Shown piece after piece: positions 42,865-53,321 of a stretch of DNA of 64,000 nt. The position numbers were made by a program, and so were the translations under genes. The stretch comes from Deltaproteobacteria bacterium (GTDB taxonomy: Bacteria > Desulfobacterota > Desulfuromonadia > Geobacterales > Pseudopelobacteraceae). A model generated the notes under the pieces. That model saw nothing but the letters and a program-made list of their open reading frames with translations. It was not told the origin of the DNA and did not search any database. Every line of letters starts with the position of its first letter. Within the stretch, counting starts at the first letter, position 1. The stretch covers positions 96,677-160,676 of the forward strand of contig JAJXYO010000026.1 in NCBI GenBank assembly GCA_021780495.1. The letters are read 5' to 3'.

Positions 42865-43299
42865 ATGAAAAGAGTACTGTTCGCTTTGGGTCTGATGCTG
42901 CTGCCCGGCACGCTGTTTGCCGAGGATTGTCAGGTGGTGGAGTTCCCGGACCATTTTGATGTTACCTGCGTTGGTGATGCCAAGCCGGTGCCGATACCGA
43001 AACAGGGTTTAATCCGGACTCAGCAGCAACCGGCGCCACAAGCCCCGGTTCAAGCTCCGGTACCAGCTCAGACGCCGGATCGGCAGAGCACCGCCGGCGG
43101 GCAGGCGGATTCCCCCGCGAGTGCGCCAGCCGCCACTTCCGCGCCACCAGCCGCCTCCGCGCCATCCGGTGCCTCCGGCATGCCCTATCTGAGAAAACCC
43201 GGGCGGCAGGGCCGCCCGAGTACTGCCGACATGAATGCCGCCATCGAAGCGCGCAGGCGGCTGATTCTCCAAATGCGTTCAAACAATCCGTCTCAGTGA
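42865..43299 (+). CDS. Small exported Pro/Ala-rich protein
   Basis: A 144-residue protein with a signal peptide (MKRVLFALGLMLLPGTLFA-EDC), a short Cys-containing segment (EDCQVVEFPDHFDVTCVGDAK), a Pro/Gln/Ala-rich linker (about 50-115) and a basic C-terminus (AIEARRRLILQMRSNN). The start at 42865 has AGAGGTGA upstream and follows the FKBP stop by 4 bases. The two Cys could form a disulfide or bind metal. It is of unknown function, but its place between the isomerase and the oxidase suggests an accessory or maturation role. Confidence 0.72.
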   Translation: MKRVLFALGLMLLPGTLFAEDCQVVEFPDHFDVTCVGDAKPVPIPKQGLIRTQQQPAPQAPVQAPVPAQTPDRQSTAGGQADSPASAPAATSAPPAASAPSGASGMPYLRKPGRQGRPSTADMNAAIEARRRLILQMRSNNPSQ

Positions 43300-43327
43300 C
43301 GGCTCGCCGCCCGGAGCCGATTGAGAC
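43290..43327 (+). other. Stem-loop overlapping a stop codon
   Basis: GTCTCA-GTGA-CGGCTC pairs with GAGCCG-AT-TGAGAC, two stems joined by an internal loop, apex GCCGCCCG. It spans the end of the Pro/Ala-rich gene and lies 53 bases before the oxidase ATG. No T-run follows, so it is not a standard terminator. It may attenuate or stabilise. Confidence 0.55.
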
Positions 43328-43380
43328 TTCACCGTTCATAGAGCAGGTCTGTTAATTAACCGTTTCAAGGAGGAAAAATC

Positions 43381-46300
43381 ATGAGCAAGCGAAATCTATT
43401 TTGGATAACAGTATTCGCCGTCCTCACCATGGGAGTCAATCTCGCCCAGGCCGGGCCCGGCACCAAGGCAACGCCGATCACCCAGCCACAGCCGTTCGGG
43501 CAGGTCTACACCTATTACGCCAACAGCCCGGCCGGTGTCTGGACTCCGGACACAACTGCATTTCCGGGGGCGACGTCGAGCGATTCCGGCACCGCCTTGC
43601 GCAAGTTCGTGGATTCGCTGCCAGGCCTGGGGCCGCAGGGCGCCAACAACCTGGGCAACTACATCCCGGTGGCCAACAAGGCCACCAACCCGATCCCGGG
43701 CGATCCGGCCGATTACTACCAAATCGAACTTGTCGATTATAACCAGCAGATGCATTCCGACCTGCCGGGTCCCAGCAACGGTGGCGGAGCGGGCACGAAA
43801 CTGCGCGGTTACCGCGACCTGACCCCGGCCGGCAACAGCTCACCGGCCCGTTATCTGGGACCGCTGATCATCGCCAAGACCTTTGACCCGACCAAGCCGG
43901 CAAACGTGAACGGCAACGGCGCCCCGGTCCGTATCAAGTACAAGAACAGCCTCGGGCTTGGCGCCGCCGGCAAGCTCTTCATTCCGGTCGATACCACCGC
44001 CATGGGCGCCGGGGAAGGACCGCTCAGCAATACCTGGGATGCGGTGAACAAGGTCCTGGTACCAACCGGCAATACGGAAAAATACCCTGAAAACCGCACC
44101 CTGTTCCATCTGCACGGCGGCGTAACGCCCTGGATCAGCGACGGCACCCCCCACCAGTGGTTCACCCCGGCCGGGGAAACCACCTCCTACAAACGGGGCG
44201 TCAGCCAGCGAAACGTTCCTGATATGGCGGATCCGGGTGATGGCTACGGCACCTATTATTATTCCAACGAGCAGAGCGGCCGGCTGATGTTTTACCACGA
44301 TCACGCCTACGGCCTGACCCGTCTGAATGTCTACGCCGGTGAAGCCGCCGGTTACCTGCTCTACGATCAGACCGAGCAGGACCTGATCAGTGGCACCAAT
44401 GTGTCCGGCAACAACCCTTCCGCTGCCAAGGTTTTGCCTGATAACGGCGGCGGTCTGAACACCTTCGGGATTCCGCTGATCATCCAGGACAAGACCTTTG
44501 TGCCCAAGGACGTTGCCGTCCAGGATGCCAAGTGGGACAGAACCAAATTCCCCCAGTGGGGCACCTACGGCGACCTCTGGTTCCCGCATGTCTATGAACC
44601 GAACCAGAATCCTCTCGATCCGAGTGGCGCCAACCCGTACGGTCGCTGGGATTACGGTCCCTGGTTCTGGCCGCCGGTTGTCGTTGCGCCGTACTACGCA
44701 GCCCTTCCTTCCGCAGGCACAAACGGTGATCCGTCCCTGACCCCGGAAGCATTCATGGATACCCCGATTGTCAACGGCGCCGCCTATCCGTACCTGAACG
44801 TGGAGCCCAAAGCGTACCGTTTCCGGATTCTGAATGCCGCCAATGATCGCCCCTTCAACCTGCAAACCTACGTATCCGATCCGGCCAGTCCCGGCAATTA
44901 CATCCAGGGCGGCTATCCCACGGAAGTCGCCATGGTGCCGGCTTCAGCCTACGCGGCCTGTACCGCGACGAGTCTGCCGGCCACCACGGCGGTACCATCC
45001 ACCTGTACCTGCACCGCAACCTACGCACCCTTCGGTTGTTTCCCGGCTACCTGGCCCAGCGACGGCCGTCCCGGCGGCGTGCCCGACCCGCAGTTCTCCG
45101 GTCCGAAGATCATCCAGATCGGTACCGAGGGCGGTTTCCTGCCGGCGCCGGTGGTGCTGGACAACCAGCCGGTCGGGTATGAATACAATCGCCGCAACAT
45201 CGTCGTTCTGGATGTCCTGAACAAGACCCTGTTCCTGGCGCCGGCCGAACGCGCCGATATCATTCTCGACTTCTCGGCCTATGCCGGCAAAACCGTCATC
45301 CTGTATAACGACGCCCCGGCGCCGAATCCGGCCTTTGACACACGCTACGACTATTTCACCAATGACCCGGATCAGACCTTCCAGGGCGGCGCGCCTTCGA
45401 CCCTGCCCGGTTTTGGTCCCAACACCCGCACCATCATGCAGTTCCGGGTCGCCGCTTCAACGGCCACCCCGTTTACGGTCAACCTGCCAACGCTGACCAG
45501 CGCCATCCAGACCGCCTTCACGGCCACCCAGCCGCCGGTGATCGTTCCGGAACCGGAGTATGCCGCCAACTATGCCGGCGACCCGAGTCCCAACCTGGCC
45601 ACACCGATCTACAGCACGATTTATGACAACTCGCTAACCTTCACCCCGCTGGGTGGCGGCGCGTCCCAGACGGTCAACTTCATCTCCAAGGCCATCCAGG
45701 AACTGTGGGATCCATGGGGACGCATGAATGCCACCCTGGGCGTCGAACTGCCCATGACCAACATCACTATTCAGACGACGATCCCCCTGGGCTTTGCCGA
45801 TCCGAACACCGAACGGGTTGACGACGGCGTAGTGCAAATCTGGAAAATCACCCACAACGGTGTCGATACGCATCCGGTCCATTTCCATCTCTTCGATGTG
45901 CAGTTGATCAACCGGGTCGGCTGGGACGGTGCAATCCGTCCGCCGGATCCCAACGAAATCGGCTGGAAAGAAACCGTCAAGATGAAGCCGCTGGAAGACG
46001 TCATCGTAGCCCTCCGGCCCGCTTTGCCGAAGCTCCCCTTCGGTATCCCCACCAGCACCAGGGCGCTCGATCCCACCTTGCCCTTAGGTGCCCAGAATAA
46101 CGGCCTGGCCGGATTCTTCGACGGAAGCGGAGCAACGTTCATGGGCATTGACCCGCTTACGGGCAACCCGATCACCGTCACCAATGTGTTGACCGACTTC
46201 GGTCATGAATATGTCTGGCATTGCCATATCCTGGGCCATGAAGAAAACGATTTCATGCGTTCCTTGATCGTGAACGACGTCAGTTCCATTCCACCCACAC

Positions 46301-49212
46301 CGACAACGGTGTCGGCAGCCTTGCCGGCCACCGGTACCAGTGTTGGCGCCATCAACCTGAGCTGGACAGACGCTTCACGGCCGGGCGTACTGGCAACCTA
46401 TGGAAATCCCGCCAACGAAATCGGATTCCGGATCTACCGCTGTTCCAGTGCGACGTCATCGACCTGTACACCTGCGGCACCGGTCTATTACACCACCCTG
46501 GCCAACGCAACATCGTTTGTCGATCAGAATATTGCACCGAGTTTACGCTACCGCTATATGGTGAGCGCGTTCAATGCTGCCGGAGAATCGGCCTACTCCA
46601 GTATTACCTCTTCAATCCTGACCTCGGCAACGCTGCCGCCGTATATCAGTATCACAGCACCGGCCAGCGCAACGCAATTCGCTCTCGGATCGCCTGTTAA
46701 CATAACCGCCAATGCGTCGGCACCTGTCGGTCAAACCCTGACCAGGGTTGATTTTTACGCAGGCGCCACCCTGATCGGAACCAGCAGCACGGCTCCTTAT
46801 ACCATCTCCTGGACCCCAGCTGCCATCGGTACCTACAGCCTGACGGCTCAGGCGGTCGCCAGCCTGACAACAACCTCGGCGGCCGTATCGATATCGGTTG
46901 TGACAGCCACAACCGCAATTACATCGCCGGCAGCAGGAGCAACCTACGCCCTGGGCGCCGCCATTCCGGTTACGGCCAGCGCAACCGCCATTGCCGGGCG
47001 AGTTATTTCCCTGGTTGAGTTTTACGATGGCGCCACCCTGATAGGTACCAGTTACTCGGCACCGTTCGGCATCTCCTGGACAACAGCCGCAGCAGGTGCT
47101 CACAGCCTGACATCCAAGGTTTTCTACAGTAACGGCGCCACTGTGGTTTCTGCTGCGGTAGCGGTTAACGTCGTATCCACCTCGATCACGGTTCCTGTCA
47201 ACGGAGCCGCCTTCAATCTGGGCTCACCGATCGCCATCACTGCCACAGCTGCCACAGCTGGAGCACTGACGGTCACCAAGATTGATTTCTTTGCCGATGG
47301 AGCCCCGATCGGATCGGTTGCTTCCCCCGGTCCGTACAGCGTCACCTGGAACGGCGCCACGGGTGGAGTACACAGCCTGACGGCCACGGCCACCTACAGT
47401 GATGCTTCAACCGCCACATCACCGGCAGTATCGGTCGTGGTTTTGTCTGCAACCATAACCGCACCGGCCGCCGGATCATCATCTATCCTTGGGGCTGCGG
47501 TGCCGATTACCGCCTCAGTTCTGACAGGTGGCAGCGTAACCGTCAACAAGGTGGACTTTTATGCCGGCGCCACGCTGATCGGTACCAGCACCACCGCACC
47601 GTATACATACAGCTGGATTCCAGCCTCGGCCGGCGCCTACAGTCTGACGGCCACGGCCACATTCAGTAACGCCATGACAGCCACCTCACCGGCAGTAGCG
47701 GTTACGGTAGGGGCTTCTGTTATTATTAATCCACCCGTTAGCGGGGCAACATTTGCTTTCGGCGCACCAATCAACATCACCGCCACAGCAACACCGCCTG
47801 CAACTCCTGCAGGTACAACCACCATCCTGGTAGAGTTTTTTGCAGATGGTGGTGCGACACCGATCGGAGTCAGTTATGCAGCCCCGTTCAGCTATTCGTG
47901 GACCACTGCTGCTGCCGGTTCGCACACTCTGACGGCACAGGCGTTTTACAGTAATGGGACATCGTCAACATCAGCTGCGGTACCGGTTGGGGTACTTCCG
48001 GTAGCACCAACGCCGATCGGTCCTTCAGGTACAGTTGCAACCGCTACACCCACTTACACTTGGAATGCTGTAACTAATGCAACTGACTACACGCTGTATA
48101 TGAATAATGCTGGTGCTGTTACACAGATCAGCAGCACTGCTACTGCTGCAGGTTGCGGTGCTGGAACTGGCATCTGTTCGGTTACGCCTGCGATAACACT
48201 ACCAAGTGGCGCCTATATTCAATGGATTGTTAAAGCTTCAAATAGTGCCGGCGCTGGTCCTTGGAGTACACTGAATGGGTTTACCTATACAACAGCTGTT
48301 ATTCCGGTAGCACCAACGCCGATCGGACCTTCAGGTACAATTGCAACCGCTACACCCACTTACACCTGGAATGCTGTAACTAATGCAACTGACTACACGC
48401 TGTATATGAATAATTCTGGTTCTGTTACACAGATCAGCAGCACAGCTACTGCTGCAGGCTGCGGTGCTGGAACTGGCATCTGTTCGGTTACGCCAGCGAT
48501 AACACTACCAAGTGGCGCCTATATTCAATGGATTGTTAAAGCTTCAAATAGTGCCGGCGCTGGTCCTTGGAGTACACTGAGCGGGTTTACCTATACAACA
48601 GCTGTTATTCCAGTAGCACCAACGCCGATCGGTCCTTCAGGTACAGTTGCAACCGCTACACCCACTTACACCTGGAATGCTGTAACTAATGCAACTGACT
48701 ACACGCTGTATATGAATAATGCTGGTTCTGTTACTCAGATCAGCAGCACAGCTACTGCTGCAGGCTGCGGTGCTGGAACTGGCATCTGTTCGGTTACGCC
48801 TGCGATAACACTACCAAGTGGCGCCTATATTCAATGGATTGTTAAAGCTTCAAATAGTGCCGGCGCTGGTCCTTGGAGTACACTGAACGGGTTTACCTAT
48901 ACAACAGCTGTTATTCCGGTAGCACCAACGCCGGTTAGCCCGTTAACAGTAGCTACCACAAACCCGACCTACACTTGGAATGCTGTGTCTAATGCAACTA
49001 ATTACACGTTGTATATGAACAAAGCGGGTGCTGTTACACAGATTAATTACACAGCAACTGCTGTTGGATGTGGTGGCGGCACTGGCACATGTTCAGTGGC
49101 ACCGGGTACACCGCTATTAGCTGTAAACGATGTCATTTACTGGATTGTCAACGCCTCCAATGCTGCAGGAGCCAGTCCATGGAGCGCACTATCAAGCTTC
49201 CTAGTGCAGTAG
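43381..49212 (+). CDS. Giant exported multicopper oxidase with fibronectin and Ig-like repeats (OmpB/OmpC-like)
   Basis: A 1943-residue secreted copper oxidase. The signal peptide ends near NLAQA-GPG. All four copper-binding segments are present: FHLHGG (His243, His245), FYHDH (His306, His308), HPVHFH (His831, 834, 836) and HCHILGHEENDFM (947-959, with the type 1 Cys948, His953 and axial Met959). A fibronectin type III domain follows (about 972-1080), then five Ig-like repeats (about 1083-1538), then four FnIII-like repeats of about 102 residues (1541-1943), the first three nearly identical. It resembles Geobacter OmpB/OmpC proteins tied to metal-oxide reduction and manganese-oxidising enzymes. 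The RBS AAGGAGG precedes the ATG. It is followed by two terminators. Confidence 0.9.
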   Translation: MSKRNLFWITVFAVLTMGVNLAQAGPGTKATPITQPQPFGQVYTYYANSPAGVWTPDTTAFPGATSSDSGTALRKFVDSLPGLGPQGANNLGNYIPVANKATNPIPGDPADYYQIELVDYNQQMHSDLPGPSNGGGAGTKLRGYRDLTPAGNSSPARYLGPLIIAKTFDPTKPANVNGNGAPVRIKYKNSLGLGAAGKLFIPVDTTAMGAGEGPLSNTWDAVNKVLVPTGNTEKYPENRTLFHLHGGVTPWISDGTPHQWFTPAGETTSYKRGVSQRNVPDMADPGDGYGTYYYSNEQSGRLMFYHDHAYGLTRLNVYAGEAAGYLLYDQTEQDLISGTNVSGNNPSAAKVLPDNGGGLNTFGIPLIIQDKTFVPKDVAVQDAKWDRTKFPQWGTYGDLWFPHVYEPNQNPLDPSGANPYGRWDYGPWFWPPVVVAPYYAALPSAGTNGDPSLTPEAFMDTPIVNGAAYPYLNVEPKAYRFRILNAANDRPFNLQTYVSDPASPGNYIQGGYPTEVAMVPASAYAACTATSLPATTAVPSTCTCTATYAPFGCFPATWPSDGRPGGVPDPQFSGPKIIQIGTEGGFLPAPVVLDNQPVGYEYNRRNIVVLDVLNKTLFLAPAERADIILDFSAYAGKTVILYNDAPAPNPAFDTRYDYFTNDPDQTFQGGAPSTLPGFGPNTRTIMQFRVAASTATPFTVNLPTLTSAIQTAFTATQPPVIVPEPEYAANYAGDPSPNLATPIYSTIYDNSLTFTPLGGGASQTVNFISKAIQELWDPWGRMNATLGVELPMTNITIQTTIPLGFADPNTERVDDGVVQIWKITHNGVDTHPVHFHLFDVQLINRVGWDGAIRPPDPNEIGWKETVKMKPLEDVIVALRPALPKLPFGIPTSTRALDPTLPLGAQNNGLAGFFDGSGATFMGIDPLTGNPITVTNVLTDFGHEYVWHCHILGHEENDFMRSLIVNDVSSIPPTPTTVSAALPATGTSVGAINLSWTDASRPGVLATYGNPANEIGFRIYRCSSATSSTCTPAAPVYYTTLANATSFVDQNIAPSLRYRYMVSAFNAAGESAYSSITSSILTSATLPPYISITAPASATQFALGSPVNITANASAPVGQTLTRVDFYAGATLIGTSSTAPYTISWTPAAIGTYSLTAQAVASLTTTSAAVSISVVTATTAITSPAAGATYALGAAIPVTASATAIAGRVISLVEFYDGATLIGTSYSAPFGISWTTAAAGAHSLTSKVFYSNGATVVSAAVAVNVVSTSITVPVNGAAFNLGSPIAITATAATAGALTVTKIDFFADGAPIGSVASPGPYSVTWNGATGGVHSLTATATYSDASTATSPAVSVVVLSATITAPAAGSSSILGAAVPITASVLTGGSVTVNKVDFYAGATLIGTSTTAPYTYSWIPASAGAYSLTATATFSNAMTATSPAVAVTVGASVIINPPVSGATFAFGAPINITATATPPATPAGTTTILVEFFADGGATPIGVSYAAPFSYSWTTAAAGSHTLTAQAFYSNGTSSTSAAVPVGVLPVAPTPIGPSGTVATATPTYTWNAVTNATDYTLYMNNAGAVTQISSTATAAGCGAGTGICSVTPAITLPSGAYIQWIVKASNSAGAGPWSTLNGFTYTTAVIPVAPTPIGPSGTIATATPTYTWNAVTNATDYTLYMNNSGSVTQISSTATAAGCGAGTGICSVTPAITLPSGAYIQWIVKASNSAGAGPWSTLSGFTYTTAVIPVAPTPIGPSGTVATATPTYTWNAVTNATDYTLYMNNAGSVTQISSTATAAGCGAGTGICSVTPAITLPSGAYIQWIVKASNSAGAGPWSTLNGFTYTTAVIPVAPTPVSPLTVATTNPTYTWNAVSNATNYTLYMNKAGAVTQINYTATAVGCGGGTGTCSVAPGTPLLAVNDVIYWIVNASNAAGASPWSALSSFLVQ
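48001..49212 (+). repeat. Tandem 306-bp repeats inside the multicopper oxidase gene
   Basis: Units start at 48001, 48307, 48613 and 48919. The first three differ by only a few bases each (for example GCTGGTGCT versus TCTGGTTCT codons); the fourth is diverged and shortened. Each encodes about 102 residues, from VAPTPIGPSG to GFTYTTAVIP. The near identity at DNA level points to recent expansion or homogenisation and makes copy number prone to change. Confidence 0.93.
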
Positions 49213-49267
49213 GCAGTGGAGAAAAATAACGAAGATAAGAATTACTAGCATATTATGATGCAACTTT

Positions 49268-49303
49268 AATCCCTTGGCGTGAACCGCTGGGGGATTTTAG
49301 TTT
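49268..49303 (+). terminator. Rho-independent-like terminator
   Basis: AATCCC pairs with GGGATT around a GC-containing inner helix, followed by TTAGTTT. It lies 56 bases after the oxidase stop. Confidence 0.65.
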
Positions 49304-49393
49304 GTATATTCGATTAGAATTGCTGACAAAAACATATCGATGTGGTACTAATTTAACCCATTGATTCGATAACATATTCTCATCTTATTAGTT

Positions 49394-49438
49394 CATCTCG
49401 CCAGTAAGCTGGCGAGATGGTGTTTTTTGGTTTTTTTA
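49394..49438 (+). terminator. Strong Rho-independent terminator
   Basis: CATCTCGCCAG and CTGGCGAGATG form a perfect 11-bp stem with a TAAG loop, followed by GTGTTTTTTGG and seven T. It insulates the oxidase cluster from the polysaccharide cluster. Confidence 0.93.
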
Positions 49439-49605
49439 TCACACGGAGATTATAATATTTTAAATGTGGCGAGTATCTCACGATTTCTGATGTCCTCATG
49501 TAATGCTAATACCATTTTCGGATACTTGTATCACCCTTGTTTTAGATTATTTTTATACTCGTTGGGCTGGATTTAAAAAGATTAACTAGGAGATTCACCT
49601 AAATA

Positions 49606-50739
49606 ATGAAATTTAACAGCGAGTTGTCTTCTCTACATTCTTATATATCTGTGAATAGAGGATGCTCTCAGGCAATTTTGATTTATCGCATCGGCAAGTT
49701 AGGTGACACATTAATTGCCATGCCTGCCATTCAAGCAATCCGAAACAAATTCCCCGATCACCGACTGTTGCTCCTCACAGAGAAGCATACAAATGCAGCA
49801 CACCACATTTCATCCTGGGATGTGCTGGGCCCTACAGGATGGTTTGATGCTGTCGTAATTTACGAGGTGTCGTCTGGTCTCATCAATAAAATAAAAAATT
49901 TCTGTAAATTATTTAAGCAGCTAAGACCGTTGGGGATCCAACATGTGTATAACCTATCACCCGATCGTAGTCCCTTTCAAAGAAAAAGGGATCGATTTTA
50001 TTTTAAAAATATATTAAGAATACCCTGCTATACGGATTCAAAACCTTTTATACCACCCGCGAAAAATATGGACGGAACTCTTCCGAAGCTGGAGGCGGAG
50101 TGGCGTCGTCTGTTAAATCTGGTACAGGAAGCACGCCAAGAGTGTGATTACAGGCTACTCATACCGCAACAGTTCAAGGGTGAAGCTGCTAATAAACTGG
50201 ATTCTCATTGCATTATACCGGGGCAACGCATAGTCGCCATAGCGCCGGGATCAAAAATGCCAGCCAAGCTCTGGCCGATAGAATGTTTTGCACAACTGGG
50301 GCAGCACATACTTGAAAAATACCCGGATATTGCACTTATAGTATTAGGTGGCAAAGAAGATGAAGACGCAGGTAATACCCTCTGCGCAGGTTGGGGTGAG
50401 CGAGCTCACAACCTTGCGGGACAACTTTCTATCTACGGTTCTGCTTCTCTTTTGGAGCACTGTCAACTATATGTCGGAAACGATACTGGCACCATGCACT
50501 TGGCGGCGATGGTTGGCGTGCCATGCGTAGCAATATTCAGCGCACGGGATTACCCCGGAAAATGGGAACCTTTTGGTCGGAATCATGCAATTTTGAGACA
50601 CGAAGCCGAATGTTCCGGATGTATGTTGGAAGTGTGTGATAAGTTCAATGAATGCATAAAGAATGTTAGTGTAATGTCTGTAAAACAGCAGGTAATCTCC
50701 CTGTTGCAAGGTACTACGAATAAGGACAAAACGACCTGA
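49606..50739 (+). CDS. Glycosyltransferase family 9 (heptosyltransferase-like)
   Basis: A 377-residue GT-B enzyme of the ADP-heptose:LPS transferase family. N-terminal signature [27 protein letters not shown] and C-terminal blocks [30 protein letters not shown] and [24 protein letters not shown] are typical. It probably adds a heptose or other sugar to a lipid-linked glycan or LPS core. It is the first gene of the AT-rich surface polysaccharide cluster and shares one base with wecB (TGATG). Three to four Cys near the end ([16 protein letters not shown]) are a common feature of one GT9 subgroup. Confidence 0.9.
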   Translation: MKFNSELSSLHSYISVNRGCSQAILIYRIGKLGDTLIAMPAIQAIRNKFPDHRLLLLTEKHTNAAHHISSWDVLGPTGWFDAVVIYEVSSGLINKIKNFCKLFKQLRPLGIQHVYNLSPDRSPFQRKRDRFYFKNILRIPCYTDSKPFIPPAKNMDGTLPKLEAEWRRLLNLVQEARQECDYRLLIPQQFKGEAANKLDSHCIIPGQRIVAIAPGSKMPAKLWPIECFAQLGQHILEKYPDIALIVLGGKEDEDAGNTLCAGWGERAHNLAGQLSIYGSASLLEHCQLYVGNDTGTMHLAAMVGVPCVAIFSARDYPGKWEPFGRNHAILRHEAECSGCMLEVCDKFNECIKNVSVMSVKQQVISLLQGTTNKDKTT

Positions 50740-51884
50740 TGTTCAAAATATTGTCGGTCTTCGGTACTCGTCCCGAAGCCATAAAAATGTCTCCTCTTGT
50801 TAAGGAGCTCGAAAAATATCCGGCTGAATTCAAGAGCATTGTTTGTGTTACAGCCCAGCATCGTCAGATGCTTGATCAGGTTCTGTGTTTGTTTGATATC
50901 TGTCCCGATTATGACCTTGATATTATGAGACCAGGGCAGGACCTCTTCGACATTACTTGCAATGTTCTGCAGGGGCTAAAACCCATATTGGTAAAGGAAC
51001 GGCCAGATATCGTCCTCGTTCATGGCGATACAACAACAACCATGGCTGCTGCGCTTGCGGCATACTACTGTAAAATACAAGTTGGTCATGTTGAAGCGGG
51101 GCTTCGCACTGGCAATAAGTTTTCTCCGTTTCCTGAAGAAATCAATCGTCGATTAGCCGGTTCGTTGGCAGATATTCACTTCGCACCTACTTTGGCGGCT
51201 CAGGCAAATCTACTCTCGGAAGGGGTCACTAAAGAATCAGTTCTAGTGACCGGTAATACCGTTATCGATGCACTTCTGACAGTCGTGTATAAAATTTGTA
51301 ACAATACAACTTTAACGCAACAGCTTGATGGTCAGTTTTCTTTCCTTGATAGAGATAAGAAGCTTCTTCTTGTAACCGGTCACCGGCGGGAGAATTTCGG
51401 AGAGGGTTTTGAGAATATCTGCCTTGCCATAACGGAGATTGCCAGGTTGAATCCCGATGTTCAAATCCTCTATCCGGTTCATCTTAACCCCAATGTGCAG
51501 GAACCAGTAAGGCGTATTCTTGGTGATGAAGGCTTGCCGAACATATTCCTTGTTGAACCTGTTGATTATCTCCCCTTTGTTTACCTCATGAATCGCTCAT
51601 ACCTGATCATCACCGATTCTGGGGGGGTACAGGAAGAAGCACCTTCTTTAGGAAAGCCGGTACTCGTCATGCGTGATACGACTGAGCGACCGGAGGCTGT
51701 TGCTGCAGGAACAGTAAAGCTGGTCGGGACCAATAAAATCGCAATAGTTGAAGAGGTGACAAAACTCCTTAATGATTCAGGAGAATACAAGTTAATGAGC
51801 ATGGCCCACAATCCGTATGGTGACGGGACTGCCTGCCGGAAAATTGTAGATGAACTTATCCAGATGGCATCACAGTCGTCGTAA
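50739..51884 (+). CDS. wecB: UDP-N-acetylglucosamine 2-epimerase
   Basis: A 381-residue cytosolic enzyme forming UDP-N-acetylmannosamine from UDP-GlcNAc, a precursor for ManNAc-containing glycans. Signatures are [79 protein letters not shown] and [28 protein letters not shown]. Length and motifs are normal. Both ends overlap neighbours by one base (TGATG upstream, TAATG downstream), so it is translationally coupled to the GT9 gene and the flippase. Confidence 0.97.
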   Translation: MFKILSVFGTRPEAIKMSPLVKELEKYPAEFKSIVCVTAQHRQMLDQVLCLFDICPDYDLDIMRPGQDLFDITCNVLQGLKPILVKERPDIVLVHGDTTTTMAAALAAYYCKIQVGHVEAGLRTGNKFSPFPEEINRRLAGSLADIHFAPTLAAQANLLSEGVTKESVLVTGNTVIDALLTVVYKICNNTTLTQQLDGQFSFLDRDKKLLLVTGHRRENFGEGFENICLAITEIARLNPDVQILYPVHLNPNVQEPVRRILGDEGLPNIFLVEPVDYLPFVYLMNRSYLIITDSGGVQEEAPSLGKPVLVMRDTTERPEAVAAGTVKLVGTNKIAIVEEVTKLLNDSGEYKLMSMAHNPYGDGTACRKIVDELIQMASQSS

Positions 51885-53242
51885 TGTCCTATATGCCACT
51901 AACACAAGTTGTCGGAGCAGTGCCTGAATTTATAAAAAAAAATAGAGATCGGGTTTTGGCCTCTCCTATTGCCAGCCGATTTGCCAAAGGAGCATTTTGG
52001 TCGATAGTGGGCGCCGTATTATCACGAAGCCTGGCATTGCTGTCGTCGATATTAGTGGCGAGAATTCTCGGTCACACTGTTTTTGGTGAATTCGGGATGG
52101 TGCTCAGTACAGTTGGGACTGCCGGAACCTTTGCAGGCCTGGGTTTAGGGACGGCGTCGACAAAATACATGGCGAATCTCCGGATAAGTAACCCGGAAAA
52201 AGCTGGAAAGATCCTAGCGTTATCTTCGCTTGTCTCGATTGGAACCGCAAGCATTGTCAGCATCGGGCTGATTTCAGGCTCTTCATTGCTGGCCCGGCAA
52301 GTCCTTCATGCCCCGCAATTAGCCTCACCCCTCGCTATTGCTGCCGGACTTGTTTTTTTCAGCGTCCTCAACGGAGTACAGACAGGTGCCCTTGCCGGGT
52401 TCGAAGCCTTTCTTGTCATAGCGAAGACCAATTTCATTGCCGGAATCTTCTCCTTTCCATTTACATTGCTGGGGGTATGGTATTGGGGAGTGAGCGGTGC
52501 GGTATTCGGCATGGTAATGTCCATGGCTGTGAACTGGGGACTTAATAATCGGGCTCTTCGGATTGTATGTCGTGAGACAAATGTCCCCTACATCTTTCAT
52601 GGTTGTTGGTCCGAAAGATTATTCTTGTGGGAATTTGCCATTCCGGCGGCACTGAGTGGTTACCTGACTGCACCGATTATGTGGTATGCCAATTTTTTAT
52701 TGGTTAATCGTCCGCAGGGCTATGCGGAAATGGGGATTTTTAGTGCCGCCCAGCAGTGGCAGGCCGCGATACTGTTCCTGCCAGTTTCGCTGGCGCCGAT
52801 GGTGCTTTCTCTCATGGCCAACTGTCATGGAGATGGCAACTCGTCCAATTACTGGAGAATGGTAAAAGTCTCTTTTGGTATAAATGCCCTTATTGCAGGT
52901 ACGGCGGCGGTTTGCATTTCCCTGCTCTCGCCTGTCATAATGAAGGCATATGGTCAAAGCTTTTCCGGTGGTTGGTTGGTTCTTGTCCTGCTTGCTATTT
53001 CTGCTTTTATTGTCGCAGTAACTAACGTAATAGGACAAATAATTGCCAGTTCAGCATCAATGTGGTGGGGATTGTGTTTGAATTTACTATGGGCTGTTGA
53101 ATTTATTGTATTGGCATGTTTATTGGTTACAAAATATGGATCAATTGGATTAGCTAGTTCATATTTAATTTCATATTCGCTGCATTTAATTGTTACTATT
53201 ATATATTTATATTATGCTAAGCGCAGTGTGAGAATATGTTGA
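51884..53242 (+). CDS. Wzx-type polysaccharide flippase
   Basis: A 452-residue membrane protein with about 12-14 hydrophobic segments, of the MOP/PST exporter family. It should flip undecaprenyl-linked repeat units to the periplasmic face. Starts of helices are easily seen (for example GAFWSIVGAVLSRSLALLSSILVARILG, then VFGEFGMVLSTVGTAG). The extended N-terminus (about 30 residues before the first helix) is somewhat long. It overlaps wecB by one base. Together with the polymerase at 54001 it marks the locus as Wzx/Wzy-dependent. Confidence 0.92.
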   Translation: MSYMPLTQVVGAVPEFIKKNRDRVLASPIASRFAKGAFWSIVGAVLSRSLALLSSILVARILGHTVFGEFGMVLSTVGTAGTFAGLGLGTASTKYMANLRISNPEKAGKILALSSLVSIGTASIVSIGLISGSSLLARQVLHAPQLASPLAIAAGLVFFSVLNGVQTGALAGFEAFLVIAKTNFIAGIFSFPFTLLGVWYWGVSGAVFGMVMSMAVNWGLNNRALRIVCRETNVPYIFHGCWSERLFLWEFAIPAALSGYLTAPIMWYANFLLVNRPQGYAEMGIFSAAQQWQAAILFLPVSLAPMVLSLMANCHGDGNSSNYWRMVKVSFGINALIAGTAAVCISLLSPVIMKAYGQSFSGGWLVLVLLAISAFIVAVTNVIGQIIASSASMWWGLCLNLLWAVEFIVLACLLVTKYGSIGLASSYLISYSLHLIVTIIYLYYAKRSVRIC

Positions 53243-53321
53243 AATTATAAACTGTATTGTTCTGGGTCAAAAATGAAATACAAGTGGCAATTTTAGTTTA
53301 TATGTCTCAATGGAGAAATTG

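Larger units (their letters stand above)
49213..49605. other. Intergenic region with two terminators, boundary to AT-rich cluster
   Basis: About 390 bases. It holds two terminators (49268 and 49394) and then AT-rich sequence likely carrying the promoter of the polysaccharide cluster. No gene was seen. Confidence 0.6.

Noticed and set aside
43840..44865. 341-codon antisense frame inside the multicopper oxidase
   Set aside because: The oxidase reading frame carries the copper ligands; the antisense frame has no family resemblance.
48001..49212. Regular repeats resembling a CRISPR array
   Set aside because: The repeats are 306 bp, contiguous without spacers and in frame; they encode FnIII-like domains.
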